Part shown: positions 51,098 through 59,097 of the stretch, piece by piece
Layout: each line of letters begins with the position of its first letter
How positions within the stretch are numbered: position 1 is the stretch's first letter
Assembly: GCA_963757815.1 (NCBI GenBank)
Contig: CAVWSN010000030.1
Coordinates: forward strand, 1 to 64,000
DNA: 64,000 bases
Origin: JACVRW01 sp963757815
GTDB lineage: Bacteria > Actinomycetota > Thermoleophilia > Solirubrobacterales > Thermoleophilaceae
Direction of reading: 5' to 3'
The notes under the pieces: generated by a model
Told to the model about the DNA's origin: nothing
The model's database searches: none
The model's input: the letters and a program-made list of their open reading frames with translations, nothing else
Position numbers and translations under genes: made by a program

Positions 51098-52620
51098 GCC
51101 GGCTCCCAGTCCTCGCCCGTGTGCGTCCAGCGTCCGCCGAGCATCGTCGCGACCACCCGGATCTCGGGGAGCTCCTGAGGCAGGCAGTCGAACGGATCGC
51201 GGTCGAGCACGACGAGGTCGGCCAGCATTCCGGGGCGCAGCATCCCACGGCGATGTTCCTGGTGTTCGAGCCAGGCGGGCACCACGCAGGCCGCGTGGAG
51301 TGCCTCCGCGACGGTCAGCGCCTGCTCGGGCCGCCAGGCCGGCCGCTCGTCGAGCGTGCGCAGCACGCCGGCCACCAGCCCGGCGAGCGGGTCGAGCTCC
51401 TCGACCGGGGCATCGGAGCCGTTTGCCAGGCGCGCGCCCCCGTCGAGCAGCGAGCGATACGCGTAGGCGCCGTCCCTGCCCTCCCAGAGCCTGTCGGCGA
51501 GGTCGCGGTCCGAGGGCGCGTGGCTGAACTGGACCGAGGCCGCCACCCCGAGCTCTCCGAAGCGCCCCATGTCCTCCGGCGCGAGCAGCTGGGCGTGCTC
51601 GATACGCGGCCGCAGCCCGCGCGGCTGCCAGTCTCCGCGCGTGGCCTCGAAGGCGTCGAGCGCCGCGCGGTTCGCGCCGTCGCCGATCGCGTGCACCGCC
51701 ACCGGCCAGCCCGCCGCGGCTGCGCGCCGGACGAACTCCTCGAGCTCCGCGCGGCTCGTGATCTCCACCCCCGAGCCGTCCAGCAGCCTCGCCGTTGCCG
51801 ACCCCAGCGTGCCGTCCATGAAGCCCTTGAGATAGCCGAGCCGCAGCATGTCGTTGCCGAAGCCGGACCGGAGGCCGAGTGAGGCGAGCTCGTCCAGGCG
51901 CTCCCAGGGGAACGACTGCCAGATCCGCACACGCAGGTCGCCGTCCGCGAGCAGGCGCTGGTGGACCTCGAACGATCCGAGCCAGCCGTCCTTGTCATGC
52001 ACGGCTGTCACGCCGCGGGCGGCTGCGATCCGCATGCCCGCGCGCGAGGCATCGACCATCTCGGCGAGCGTGGGGCGCACGTGGCGGTCGCGGAACGACC
52101 ACGCCGCTGTCTCGCGCAGGACGCCGGTGGGCTGCCCGTCCTCGTCACGCTCGACCACGCCGCCCGGGCCGTCGGGCAGCTCGCCCGCCCGCTCGAGCCC
52201 CGCGCTGTTCACCCACAGCGAGTGGTAGTCCCTGGACATGAGCGCGGCCGGAACCCGGCCGGTCACGCGGTCGAGTGAATGCCTGTCGGGCGGCTCCGCC
52301 CAGTCGCCCTCGCGCCAGCCGAGGCCGCGCAGCCAGCCGCCCGGCGGCACCTGCTCGAGCGCCGCCGCCACCCGCGCGAGCGCCTCGTCGCGGGAGCGCG
52401 CGTCCTGGAGGCGGGCCTGGCGCAGGCCGAGCGACCAGGTCGGGAAGTGGACGTGGGCGTCTGCGAACCCGGGCAGCACGCAGCGCCCGCCCAGGTCGAT
52501 GCGGACGGCGTCCGGTGCGGCCCGGTCGGCCACGACACCGCCGGTCACGGCGAGCTGCCGCGCGACCGGCCGCTCCGGATCGAGCGTCCGCACCGTCCCG
52601 CCCTCGAACATCGAGTTCAC
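51094..52620 (-). CDS. YtcJ-like metal-dependent amidohydrolase
   Basis: 508-residue amidohydrolase of the AtzF/YtcJ (amidohydrolase_3) group. N-terminal metal ligands are in LPGFADAHVHFPTWSLGLRQ (about 50-65), further ligands lie in AVHAIGDGANRAALDAFE (about 308) and RIEHAQLL (about 338), and the conserved SDAPVEELDPLAGL is near 405. The C-terminal strand returns to the composite domain (GMLADLVVLDRDPFD). Family members hydrolyse amides or formamide-like bonds of varied small molecules; the substrate cannot be predicted. First gene of a two-gene unit with the membrane protein. Confidence 0.85.
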   Translation of the reverse strand: MNSMFEGGTVRTLDPERPVARQLAVTGGVVADRAAPDAVRIDLGGRCVLPGFADAHVHFPTWSLGLRQARLQDARSRDEALARVAAALEQVPPGGWLRGLGWREGDWAEPPDRHSLDRVTGRVPAALMSRDYHSLWVNSAGLERAGELPDGPGGVVERDEDGQPTGVLRETAAWSFRDRHVRPTLAEMVDASRAGMRIAAARGVTAVHDKDGWLGSFEVHQRLLADGDLRVRIWQSFPWERLDELASLGLRSGFGNDMLRLGYLKGFMDGTLGSATARLLDGSGVEITSRAELEEFVRRAAAAGWPVAVHAIGDGANRAALDAFEATRGDWQPRGLRPRIEHAQLLAPEDMGRFGELGVAASVQFSHAPSDRDLADRLWEGRDGAYAYRSLLDGGARLANGSDAPVEELDPLAGLVAGVLRTLDERPAWRPEQALTVAEALHAACVVPAWLEHQEHRRGMLRPGMLADLVVLDRDPFDCLPQELPEIRVVATMLGGRWTHTGEDWEPA

Positions 52621-52659
52621 GGGCGGGATCTTCGCCGAGCCGACGCCGGCGCGGCCTTT

Positions 52660-53583
52660 CTACGAACCCGAGGACACGGGCCGCTTGTAGCGGAGCGGCT
52701 TGACGGCCGCCTCGATGTCCGCCCTTCGCGACTCGAGGAACGGCGGGATCGAGAGCTTCTCGCCGAGCGTCTCGAGCGGCTCGTCGATCGTGAAGCCCGG
52801 GCTGGGCGTGGCCAGCTCGAACAGCACCCCGCTCGGCTCGCGGAAGTAGATCGAGCGGAAGTAGTGACGGTCGATCACCTCGGTGGGGTGCCCGCCGTGT
52901 CTGCGGATCTGGTCGCGCCAGGCCGGGTGCTCCTCGTCTGTCGACCCCCAGGCCACGTGATGGACGGTGCCCGCACCCTGCAGCCCGCGCTCCGCCGGCG
53001 GAGCGTCGTACGCGTACTCGCCGCCGCGGCTCTCGCCGCGCGTCTCCCAACCGTCGGCGGTCGGGACGAAGCCCATCCCCTGCTCGAGCAGGTAGCGGCT
53101 GGGATCGGGGTTCGAGCTGTAGGCGCGAACGCCGTGGAAGCCCTGGAGCGCGTGCTCAGCCGGAACCTCGGGGTGCTCTGCGATCAGCGGCTCGTCCGGG
53201 ACGTCGAAGACGCCGAGCTCGTGCTCGAGGCCCTCGGGGTCGCGGAAGCGCAGGCGCTCGCCGTCGCGCTCGGTCTCGATCCCCGCGTCGCCCAGCCGCG
53301 CGGCCCAGAAGTCGAGCGCCGCCGGCCCGCCGACGCGCCAGACGATCCGGTGGACCATGCCCTCACCGGCACGGCCGCGCGCGGCGCCCGGATACTCGAA
53401 GAACGTCAGGTCGAGGCCGGGCTTCGCGTGCTCGTCCCCGTAGAAGAGGTGATAGACGGTCGGGTCGTCCTGGTTGACGGACCGCTTGACCATCCGCAGG
53501 CCGAGGACGCCCGTGTAGAAGTCGACGTTGGCCTGGGCGTCGGCCGTGATCGCCGTGATGTGATGGATCCCGTTCAGCTTCAT
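52660..53583 (-). CDS. VOC-family ring-cleaving dioxygenase/glyoxalase-like protein (MhqO/MhqA-like)
   Basis: 307 residues with two vicinal-oxygen-chelate modules. Metal-ligand-type positions are the histidine in GIHHITAIT (about 8) and AGTVHHVAWGST (about 216) and the glutamate in SGVLFELATPSPGF (about 268). This pattern fits hydroquinone-type dioxygenases controlled by MarR/MhqR repressors. ATG at 53583 is set by GGGAGGA just upstream; an ATG at 53616 is rejected because it falls on the inverted repeat. TTGCTCGTGCAA at 53605-53616 is the probable operator. Confidence 0.85.
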   Translation of the reverse strand: MKLNGIHHITAITADAQANVDFYTGVLGLRMVKRSVNQDDPTVYHLFYGDEHAKPGLDLTFFEYPGAARGRAGEGMVHRIVWRVGGPAALDFWAARLGDAGIETERDGERLRFRDPEGLEHELGVFDVPDEPLIAEHPEVPAEHALQGFHGVRAYSSNPDPSRYLLEQGMGFVPTADGWETRGESRGGEYAYDAPPAERGLQGAGTVHHVAWGSTDEEHPAWRDQIRRHGGHPTEVIDRHYFRSIYFREPSGVLFELATPSPGFTIDEPLETLGEKLSIPPFLESRRADIEAAVKPLRYKRPVSSGS

Positions 53584-53604
53584 CGCGTCCTCCCTCGAAA
53601 GTGA

Positions 53605-53616
53605 TTGCTCGTGCAA
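53605..53616. promoter_or_regulatory. Inverted repeat TTGC-TCGT-GCAA upstream of the VOC dioxygenase
   Basis: 4-bp arms around TCGT, set in GATTGCTCGTGCAACTAT. Resembles the AGTTGCACGAGCAAC-type sites of MarR/HxlR-type regulators of VOC enzymes. Lies 21 bases upstream of the ATG, next to an AT-rich ATATC/GATAT stretch that could be the -10 region. Confidence 0.45.
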
Positions 53617-53831
53617 CTATATCATGGCGGGCTGTTCGTCGAGCGAACGACGGCTGAGAGGGGAGGGGGACGGTGGTCGGGTAGGGGGTTTGACGCGAAA
53701 GTCGCGCTATGCGCGAATAAGTCGTCACACCCCCCGGCGGCCGCGGCCAGCCGACGCCGCCGAGGCGGCCGAGCCACACCCTCACCAGCTGTCTTTCGCC
53801 TGAGGAAACTCGGTGCCCCGACATCCCCGTC

Positions 53832-55397
53832 CTACGGCCGCACCCCCCGCGCCTTCGGACCCGCGTGCAGCTCGTGGCGGACCAGCTCGTGCGCGCGCTC
53901 GGCCCAGTCGCACAGGATCGGGCGAGTGTCGCGCGGGTCGATGATCTCCTCGACGCTGAAGCGCTCGGCGGTGCGGAAGGGGGAGGTCACCGCCTCGAGC
54001 CGGGCCGCTATCTCCGCGCGCAGGGCGGCCGGGTCGTCCGCCGCCTCGAGCTCGCGCCGGTAGGCCGCCTCGAGCCCGCCCGCCATCGGCAGCGAGCCCC
54101 AGTTGCCCGACGGCCACGCGAAGCGCAGGTTGAGCCGCGAGCCGTCGCCGTGCCCGGCACCGGCGACGCCGTAGACCTTCCGCACGAGGATCGACACCCA
54201 GGGCACGCTCGCCTGCATCACCGAGAACAGCCCCCGCGCGCCGCGCCGGATCGTCCCGGCCCGCTCGGCGGCGCTGCCGATCACGAAGCCCGGTACGTCC
54301 ACGAAGTTGACGACCGGCAGGTGGAACTGGTCGCAGACGTCCACGAAGCGAGCGGTCTTGTCAGCGGCATCGCCCGTGACTCCGCCGCCGTAGTGCTCGG
54401 GATCGGAAGCGAGCACCCCGACCGGACGCCCGCCAAGCCGCGCCAGGCACGTGATCGCCGGCCGCCCGTACGCCGCACCGAGCTCGAAGATGGAGCCGCG
54501 GTCGAGCACGTGCTCGAGGATCGCGCGCATCTTGTAGGGCCGGCGGGGATCGCGCGGGACGATGGAGACGAGCTCCTCCTCGCGGCGCTCGGCAGGGTCG
54601 CTCGCCGGGGCCACCGGCGGCGCCTCCCAGACGTTGGCGGGCAGGTAGGCGAGATAGCGCCTGAGCTGGTCGAGGGCGTCGTCCTCGTCCTGCGCGACGT
54701 TGTCGACCCCGCCGGCGCGCGCCTGCAGGCGGGCGCCCCCAAGCTCCTCCTTGTCCGGCGCCTCGCCCATCCCCGCCATGGCCACCACCGGCGGGCCCGC
54801 CACGAACAGCTGCGCCGTCCCCTTCACGATCACCGAGAAGTGTGAGCAGACGACGCGGGCCGCGCCGAGCCCCGCGGCCGGGCCGAGCGCCGCGGCAACG
54901 ACGGGGACGATCGACAGGTTCCGCACGACCAGGTCGAAGCCGGGCAGCGGCGGCACGTAGGAGAAGCCCATCTGCTCGAGCGTCTTGACCGAGCCACCGC
55001 CGCCGGTGCCGTCCACCAGCCGGACGAGCGGGATCCGCAGGTCGTGTGCGAGGCGCTCGGCGTAGACCGCCTTCTCCCAGATCGCGGCGTCCGCTGCGCC
55101 GCCCCGGATCGTGAAGTCGTCGCCCTGGACCGCCGCCCGGCGCCCGTGGATCCGGCCCTGGCCGACGACGGTGTTCGCCGGCACGAAATCGCTCAACTCG
55201 CCGCGCTCGTCGTAGCTGCCGCGGCCGGCGAGCGCGCCGGTCTCGTGGAAGCTGCCGGCGTCGAAGAGGCGCTCGATCCGTTCCCGCACGGTCAGCCGGC
55301 CGGAGGCGTGCTGGCGCGCGACCCGCTCCTCGCCGCCCATGCGGCGGGCGAGCTCCTCGCGGCGGCGCAGCTCCTCGAGCTCCGGCTCCCAGCTCAT
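53832..55397 (-). CDS. Acyl-CoA carboxylase carboxyltransferase (beta) subunit
   Basis: 521-residue carboxyltransferase of the propionyl-/methylcrotonyl-CoA carboxylase beta family, which moves CO2 from carboxybiotin to an acyl-CoA. Features are the N-terminal RQHASGRLTVRERIERLFDAG (about 28), an oxyanion-hole region with GGGGSVKTLE (about 132), LGPAAGLGAARVVCSHFSV and the C-terminal VNFVDVPGFVIGSAAERAGT (about 370). No biotin-carrier subunit is adjacent, so it must partner with an alpha subunit encoded elsewhere. Several glycine-rich loops differ from well-known PccB, so the acyl-CoA specificity is open. Confidence 0.88.
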   Translation of the reverse strand: MSWEPELEELRRREELARRMGGEERVARQHASGRLTVRERIERLFDAGSFHETGALAGRGSYDERGELSDFVPANTVVGQGRIHGRRAAVQGDDFTIRGGAADAAIWEKAVYAERLAHDLRIPLVRLVDGTGGGGSVKTLEQMGFSYVPPLPGFDLVVRNLSIVPVVAAALGPAAGLGAARVVCSHFSVIVKGTAQLFVAGPPVVAMAGMGEAPDKEELGGARLQARAGGVDNVAQDEDDALDQLRRYLAYLPANVWEAPPVAPASDPAERREEELVSIVPRDPRRPYKMRAILEHVLDRGSIFELGAAYGRPAITCLARLGGRPVGVLASDPEHYGGGVTGDAADKTARFVDVCDQFHLPVVNFVDVPGFVIGSAAERAGTIRRGARGLFSVMQASVPWVSILVRKVYGVAGAGHGDGSRLNLRFAWPSGNWGSLPMAGGLEAAYRRELEAADDPAALRAEIAARLEAVTSPFRTAERFSVEEIIDPRDTRPILCDWAERAHELVRHELHAGPKARGVRP

Positions 55398-55425
55398 CGG
55401 CGCGGGAGGCTACCCCGCGCCCGGC

Positions 55426-55914
55426 TCAGGCTTCGGCGCCGAGCGCCTCCCTCGCCGCGGTCAGCCGCCGCTCCTCGAGCCCGCGCTGGTGGCGCTCGGC
55501 GCGCTCGATCAGCCGTTCCAGGGCGGGCCCGTCGAGCGCGGGCTCGCTGTCGGCCAGCAGCCGCAGCGACTTCCAGAGCGCCAGCTTTCCCGTCACGCCG
55601 AGGGCGAGCGCTTCGAGCTCGACCAGCCGGCTTAGCGGGGAGTAGCCGGTGAGCTGACCGTTCAGCTTGAGTCGTCCGGCCTTCTCGCCGATCCAGCCTG
55701 CTGCGACCTTGGCGGGGTCCTTGCGGATCCCGAGGTCGTCCATGATCCCCTTGAGCGTCTCGCGGTCGGCTTCGATCTCGTCCGCGATCGTGTCCAGGAA
55801 CTCGCCGTAGTCGCTGTCCCGGTTCTGACCTCGTGCGCGCTTGGCGAGCTCGAGGCCGCCGGTCGAGCCGGCCAGGTGGTCGTTCAGGTAGATGCCGAGG
55901 AGCTTCTTGTTCAT
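55426..55914 (-). CDS. Conserved hypothetical helical protein
   Basis: 162 residues, almost entirely helical and charged, no signal peptide. Starts MNKKLLGIYLNDHLAGSTGG and has EFLDTIADEIEADRETLKGI (about 38) and SPLSRLVELEALALGVTGKL (about 91). Proteins of this look occur widely in Actinomycetota as uncharacterised ferritin-like or four-helix proteins; I cannot assign a function. The ATG at 55914 is preferred to one eight codons upstream, because NKKLLGIYL is the natural family start. Confidence 0.72.
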   Translation of the reverse strand: MNKKLLGIYLNDHLAGSTGGLELAKRARGQNRDSDYGEFLDTIADEIEADRETLKGIMDDLGIRKDPAKVAAGWIGEKAGRLKLNGQLTGYSPLSRLVELEALALGVTGKLALWKSLRLLADSEPALDGPALERLIERAERHQRGLEERRLTAAREALGAEA

Positions 55915-55963
55915 CGGATTTCGAACGTACCCGCTCACACGGAGAAAATGCGACGCTGCCGCG

Positions 55964-56920
55964 ATGGCCGACGGGCCGACCGAGCTCGAGCGGGCGCTCG
56001 CGGACGCCGGCGGCGCGGCCGCTCCGCGCAGGTTCTCCGCGCGCCTGCGCTCGCTCCTCGACGCGGAGCTGCGGCGCGGTGCGGCCGAGCTCGACGAGAG
56101 GCGCAGTGGTTACGAGTCACCGGTCGCGGTGGCGGTGGCGCCCGGCGAGGGCGTCGTACTCGCGGCGCTGCCCGTGCCGAAGGAGCTGCGCGCCGACACG
56201 GGTGTGGTCGGTGACCGGGCCGCCGCCCTGGCCGCGGCGGCGGTCGAGCAGCTGGTCGTGGGAGCTTCGCCGGGCGTACCCGGCAGAGCCGCCGACCTCG
56301 GGCTCGAGCTCGGAGGGCTCGGAGCGATGCTCGCGCTCTCGTACCCCGCCGCCGCCCCGCTCGAGGCGGCCGAGTACGCGCAGGTGGCGCTCAACTCCGA
56401 CTTCGAGCACAAGCGGATCGACCGCCTGCGCGCGCGGGCGCAGCTGCTCCCGCGGCACGTGCTCGAGGGGATCGACGACGTGCGCCCGCCGATCGGCGTC
56501 ACCCACCCGCTGCGCGTGGCGGAGGCGGTCACGCGCCTCGGCGGGTCGCCGCTCGACGAGGCGAGCATGGAGGCGCTCGAGCCGCAGCTCCTGCAGCTGC
56601 TCGAGCCGGCCGGCTCGGTCGCCCGCGCGCACGAGGACCCCGACCCCGGGCGGCGGGTGACGCGCCGGATCCTGCAGCGGCTGGACGGCATGGGGAAGTG
56701 GGGCGGCTACCACACCGCCTTCGACCATCTCGCGCGCGGCTTCGCGGGCAACGAGCGCGCGCTCGCGAACGAGATCGGCGAGGCGCTGGTCGAGGCGGGC
56801 CTCCTCGCCGAGAAGCCGAGCGTGGGCCAGCGCCACGTCTGCCTCAACCCGAAGCGGAGCGGCGACATCCGCCGTCTGATCGACGACGGCGTGGTGCCGA
56901 GCGGGCTGCGGTTGCCTTAG
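55964..56920 (+). CDS. Unrecognised 318-residue cytoplasmic protein
   Basis: No family recognised. Ala/Arg/Glu-rich and probably alpha/beta at the N-terminus (VAVAVAPGEGVVLAALPVPK, about 48), with an AAALAAAAVEQLVVGASPGV segment near 80. The C-terminal 80 residues are the most protein-like: DGMGKWGGYHTAFDHLARGF (about 243), GNERALANEIGEALVEAGLL and VGQRHVCLNPKRSGDIRRLI, which resembles a winged-helix module followed by a basic tail. Start set at MADGPTELERAL. The intergenic element B begins five bases after its stop. Confidence 0.65.
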   Translation: MADGPTELERALADAGGAAAPRRFSARLRSLLDAELRRGAAELDERRSGYESPVAVAVAPGEGVVLAALPVPKELRADTGVVGDRAAALAAAAVEQLVVGASPGVPGRAADLGLELGGLGAMLALSYPAAAPLEAAEYAQVALNSDFEHKRIDRLRARAQLLPRHVLEGIDDVRPPIGVTHPLRVAEAVTRLGGSPLDEASMEALEPQLLQLLEPAGSVARAHEDPDPGRRVTRRILQRLDGMGKWGGYHTAFDHLARGFAGNERALANEIGEALVEAGLLAEKPSVGQRHVCLNPKRSGDIRRLIDDGVVPSGLRLP

Positions 56921-56925
56921 CCGGC

Positions 56926-57150
56926 GTTGGTCTCCGCCGGCCGGGCCTGGGCTGGGGAAGGGTGAGGGACAGCGGCCCCTGCGGTTCTCCGGCAAACAAT
57001 CTTCGGTAGATCTCGGGCGTGCCCGAATCTGTACCGGAAGTGGAGAGGCTCCAACCGGCATCTGGTGCAACCGTCCTGTACCGGGCTCCTGGCCCCCTGA
57101 TCCAGGACTGATCGCCACTTCCCGAACGCAGCCGCCGAACGATCTTCGAT
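56926..57150. repeat. Conserved intergenic element, copy B (candidate structured RNA or repeat)
   Basis: Fills nearly all of the 264-base gap 56921-57184. Aligns with copy A at 32373-32600: same first 16 bases, same GGGCTGGGGAAGGG block, same TTCGG-16nt-CCGAA hairpin with TCTCGGG in the loop, same GCCGAACGATCTTCGAT end. The centre has an 8-bp long-range stem GGAAGTGG (57036-57043)/CCACTTCC (57115-57122) and a local TCCTGG/CCAGGA hairpin (57088-57107), plus a repeated TGTACCGG. Between convergent genes, immediately after a stop codon, as in copy A. Confidence 0.65.
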
Positions 57151-57184
57151 TACATCCACCTCACCGCGGCCGGAACGGACGCCG

Positions 57185-58339
57185 CTAGACCTCGTCCACC
57201 CGCAGCCGGCCGTCCTCCGTCACGCTCAGGCTGCGCCGGCCCGCGGCCAGCTCCCGGAGCTCATCGCCCACGAGCTCGCGGCGCCAGCCTTTGGCGACCC
57301 GCAGGTGGTCGCCGTCCTCGCCGCGCCGCAGGGCTGACATGAGAGACGCCAGCTCGGCCTGGGTGGCGATCAGCTCCACGGCAACCCCGGACTCCATCGA
57401 GCGATGGCGCACGAGCGCCTGCGCGAGCGACACCACTGGCGCGTCCGAGGAGTCGCGCGGCGGCGGCTCCGGAGGCGGCGGGGGCGGTGTGCGCTCGCGG
57501 CCGCGCGCGATCGCCTGGAGGAGCGTGTCGCCGCGGCGATGCAGGGTCTGCGGCGGCAGTCCCCGGATCTGCTCGAGGCCGTGGCGGTCGCGCGGCGTGC
57601 GCCGGGCGAGCTCGATCAGCGCCTGGTCGGGCAGCACCGTGCTCGGCGGACGATCGGCCGAGCGGGCGCTCTCCTCGCGCCACTCGGCAAGCTCGCGCGC
57701 CACCGCGCGCGCGGAGTCGCTCAGGCGGCCGAGCCGGGGCAGCCGCTCGTAGGCACGCTCCGCGCTGCGCTCGTCGCTCGAGTCGGCCACCGCCTGGCAC
57801 TCCTCGCGGGCCCAGTCGAGCCGGCCGCGCTCCAGCAGCCGGCGCTCCATCTCGGTGCCGAGCTCGAGCAGCAGCCGGGCGTCGTCGGCCGCGTACTCGA
57901 GCTGCTGAGGGCTGAGCGGCCGGCGGTCCCAGCGGGTGAAGCCCTCGCTCCCCCTGAGCTTCACGTTCAGCACCTTCCGCACGAGCGACTCGTAGCCCTC
58001 CTGGTTCCCGAAGCCGAGGAAGCCGGCGGCCACCTGGGTGTCGAACACGTTCGTGACGTCGGTCTGCCAGCTGCGGCGCAGGATCCCCACGTCCTGCCGG
58101 CCCGCGTGCATCACGATCTCGACGGCCGGGTCGGCCAGCACCCGAGCGAGCGGCCGCGGGTCGAGCTCGTGCTCGATCGGGTCGAGCACCTCGGTCCGGA
58201 CGCCGCGGGGAGCCGAAGGATCGGGCACTGCCACCTGGGCGAGGCAGAGCAGCGCCTGGTAGCGGCGCTCGGAGACAAACTCGGTGTCGATGGCGAGCCG
58301 TCCACCGGCGGCCGCCTGCTCAGCAAGCTCGGAAATCAC
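57185..58339 (-). CDS. rnd: Ribonuclease D
   Basis: 384-residue 3'-5' exoribonuclease acting on tRNA precursors and other RNAs. The DEDDy catalytic domain has RLAIDTEFVSERRYQAL (about 14), a second acidic site in VMHAGRQDVGILRR (about 76) and QLEYAADDARLLLELG (about 146) with the tyrosine and aspartate. An HRDC domain follows (about 210-285: PPSTVLPDQALIELARRTPR), then a Pro-rich linker and a short C-terminal domain (VAKGWRRELVGDELRELAAG). Normal length for Actinomycetota. Confidence 0.92.
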   Translation of the reverse strand: MISELAEQAAAGGRLAIDTEFVSERRYQALLCLAQVAVPDPSAPRGVRTEVLDPIEHELDPRPLARVLADPAVEIVMHAGRQDVGILRRSWQTDVTNVFDTQVAAGFLGFGNQEGYESLVRKVLNVKLRGSEGFTRWDRRPLSPQQLEYAADDARLLLELGTEMERRLLERGRLDWAREECQAVADSSDERSAERAYERLPRLGRLSDSARAVARELAEWREESARSADRPPSTVLPDQALIELARRTPRDRHGLEQIRGLPPQTLHRRGDTLLQAIARGRERTPPPPPPEPPPRDSSDAPVVSLAQALVRHRSMESGVAVELIATQAELASLMSALRRGEDGDHLRVAKGWRRELVGDELRELAAGRRSLSVTEDGRLRVDEV

Positions 58340-58359
58340 TGCGATCTGACCCTAGATTG

Positions 58360-59034
58360 TCAGCGTCTGGAGATCAGAAAGAAGTAGATGAGCTGGCCCA
58401 GCGACGCCACGAAGCCGGCGACGTACGTGAGCGCGGCCGCGCGCAGCACCGCGCGGGCCCCGTCCACCTCGTCGGGAGCCAGCAACCCCTGCGAGTCGAG
58501 GGCCACCAGCGCGCGCTTCGAGGCGTCGAACTCGACCGGCAGCGTCACGAGCTGGAAGAGCACGACGGCGGAGAACAGGATCAGCCCCACGGTCACGAGA
58601 CCCGTGGCGCCGATGACGAGGCCGATCAGCACCGGCAGGAACCACAGCGACTGGCCGAACTGCGCCGCCGGCAGCACGGTCTGGCGGAGGCGCATCGGGC
58701 GCGTAGTTGCGCGCGTCCTGGATCGCGTGGCCGGCTTCGTGGGCGGCGACCCCGAGCGCCGCCACGGTTGCGGCCTGGCCGACGCTCTCCGAGAGGTTGA
58801 GCGTGCGCGAGCGCGGGTCGTAGTGATCGGTGAGGTTGCCCGCCACCGGGCGGACCGTCACGCCCTCGAGGCCCGAGTAGCGACCACGGCCGCGGCCGCC
58901 TGCGCGCCGGTCAGGCCGTTGCGAGTCGGCACCTCGCTGTAACGCTTGAAGGTGCTCTTGACTCGCATCTGCGCCCACAGCCCGAACAGCAGCGGGACGC
59001 CCGCGCAAATCAGCCAGATATAGAGCCCCTCCAT
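58360..59034 (-). CDS. YugP-type membrane zinc metallopeptidase (two frameshifts)
   Basis: About 224 residues when the frames are joined. The N-terminal membrane segment MEGLYIWLICAGVPLLFGLW is followed by VKSTFKRYSEVPTRNGLTGA, then, after a shift near 58905, VRPVAGNLTDHYDPRSRTLN and the zinc site VAAHEAGHAIQDA. A second shift near 58695 (NYAP|MRLRQTVLPAAQFGQSLW) leads to the remaining helices (LWFLPVLIGLVIGATGLVTV) and end IYFFLISRR. The order matches the YugP/DUF2227-like neutral zinc peptidase family of about 225 residues. Opposite-sign shifts restore normal length, so sequence error is likely. Confidence 0.78.
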
Positions 59035-59097
59035 GGCGGCCTGACCCTAGCTGACCTGGGACCGGCCCCGGCCCGTCTGCCGTAATACTCGCGAGCC

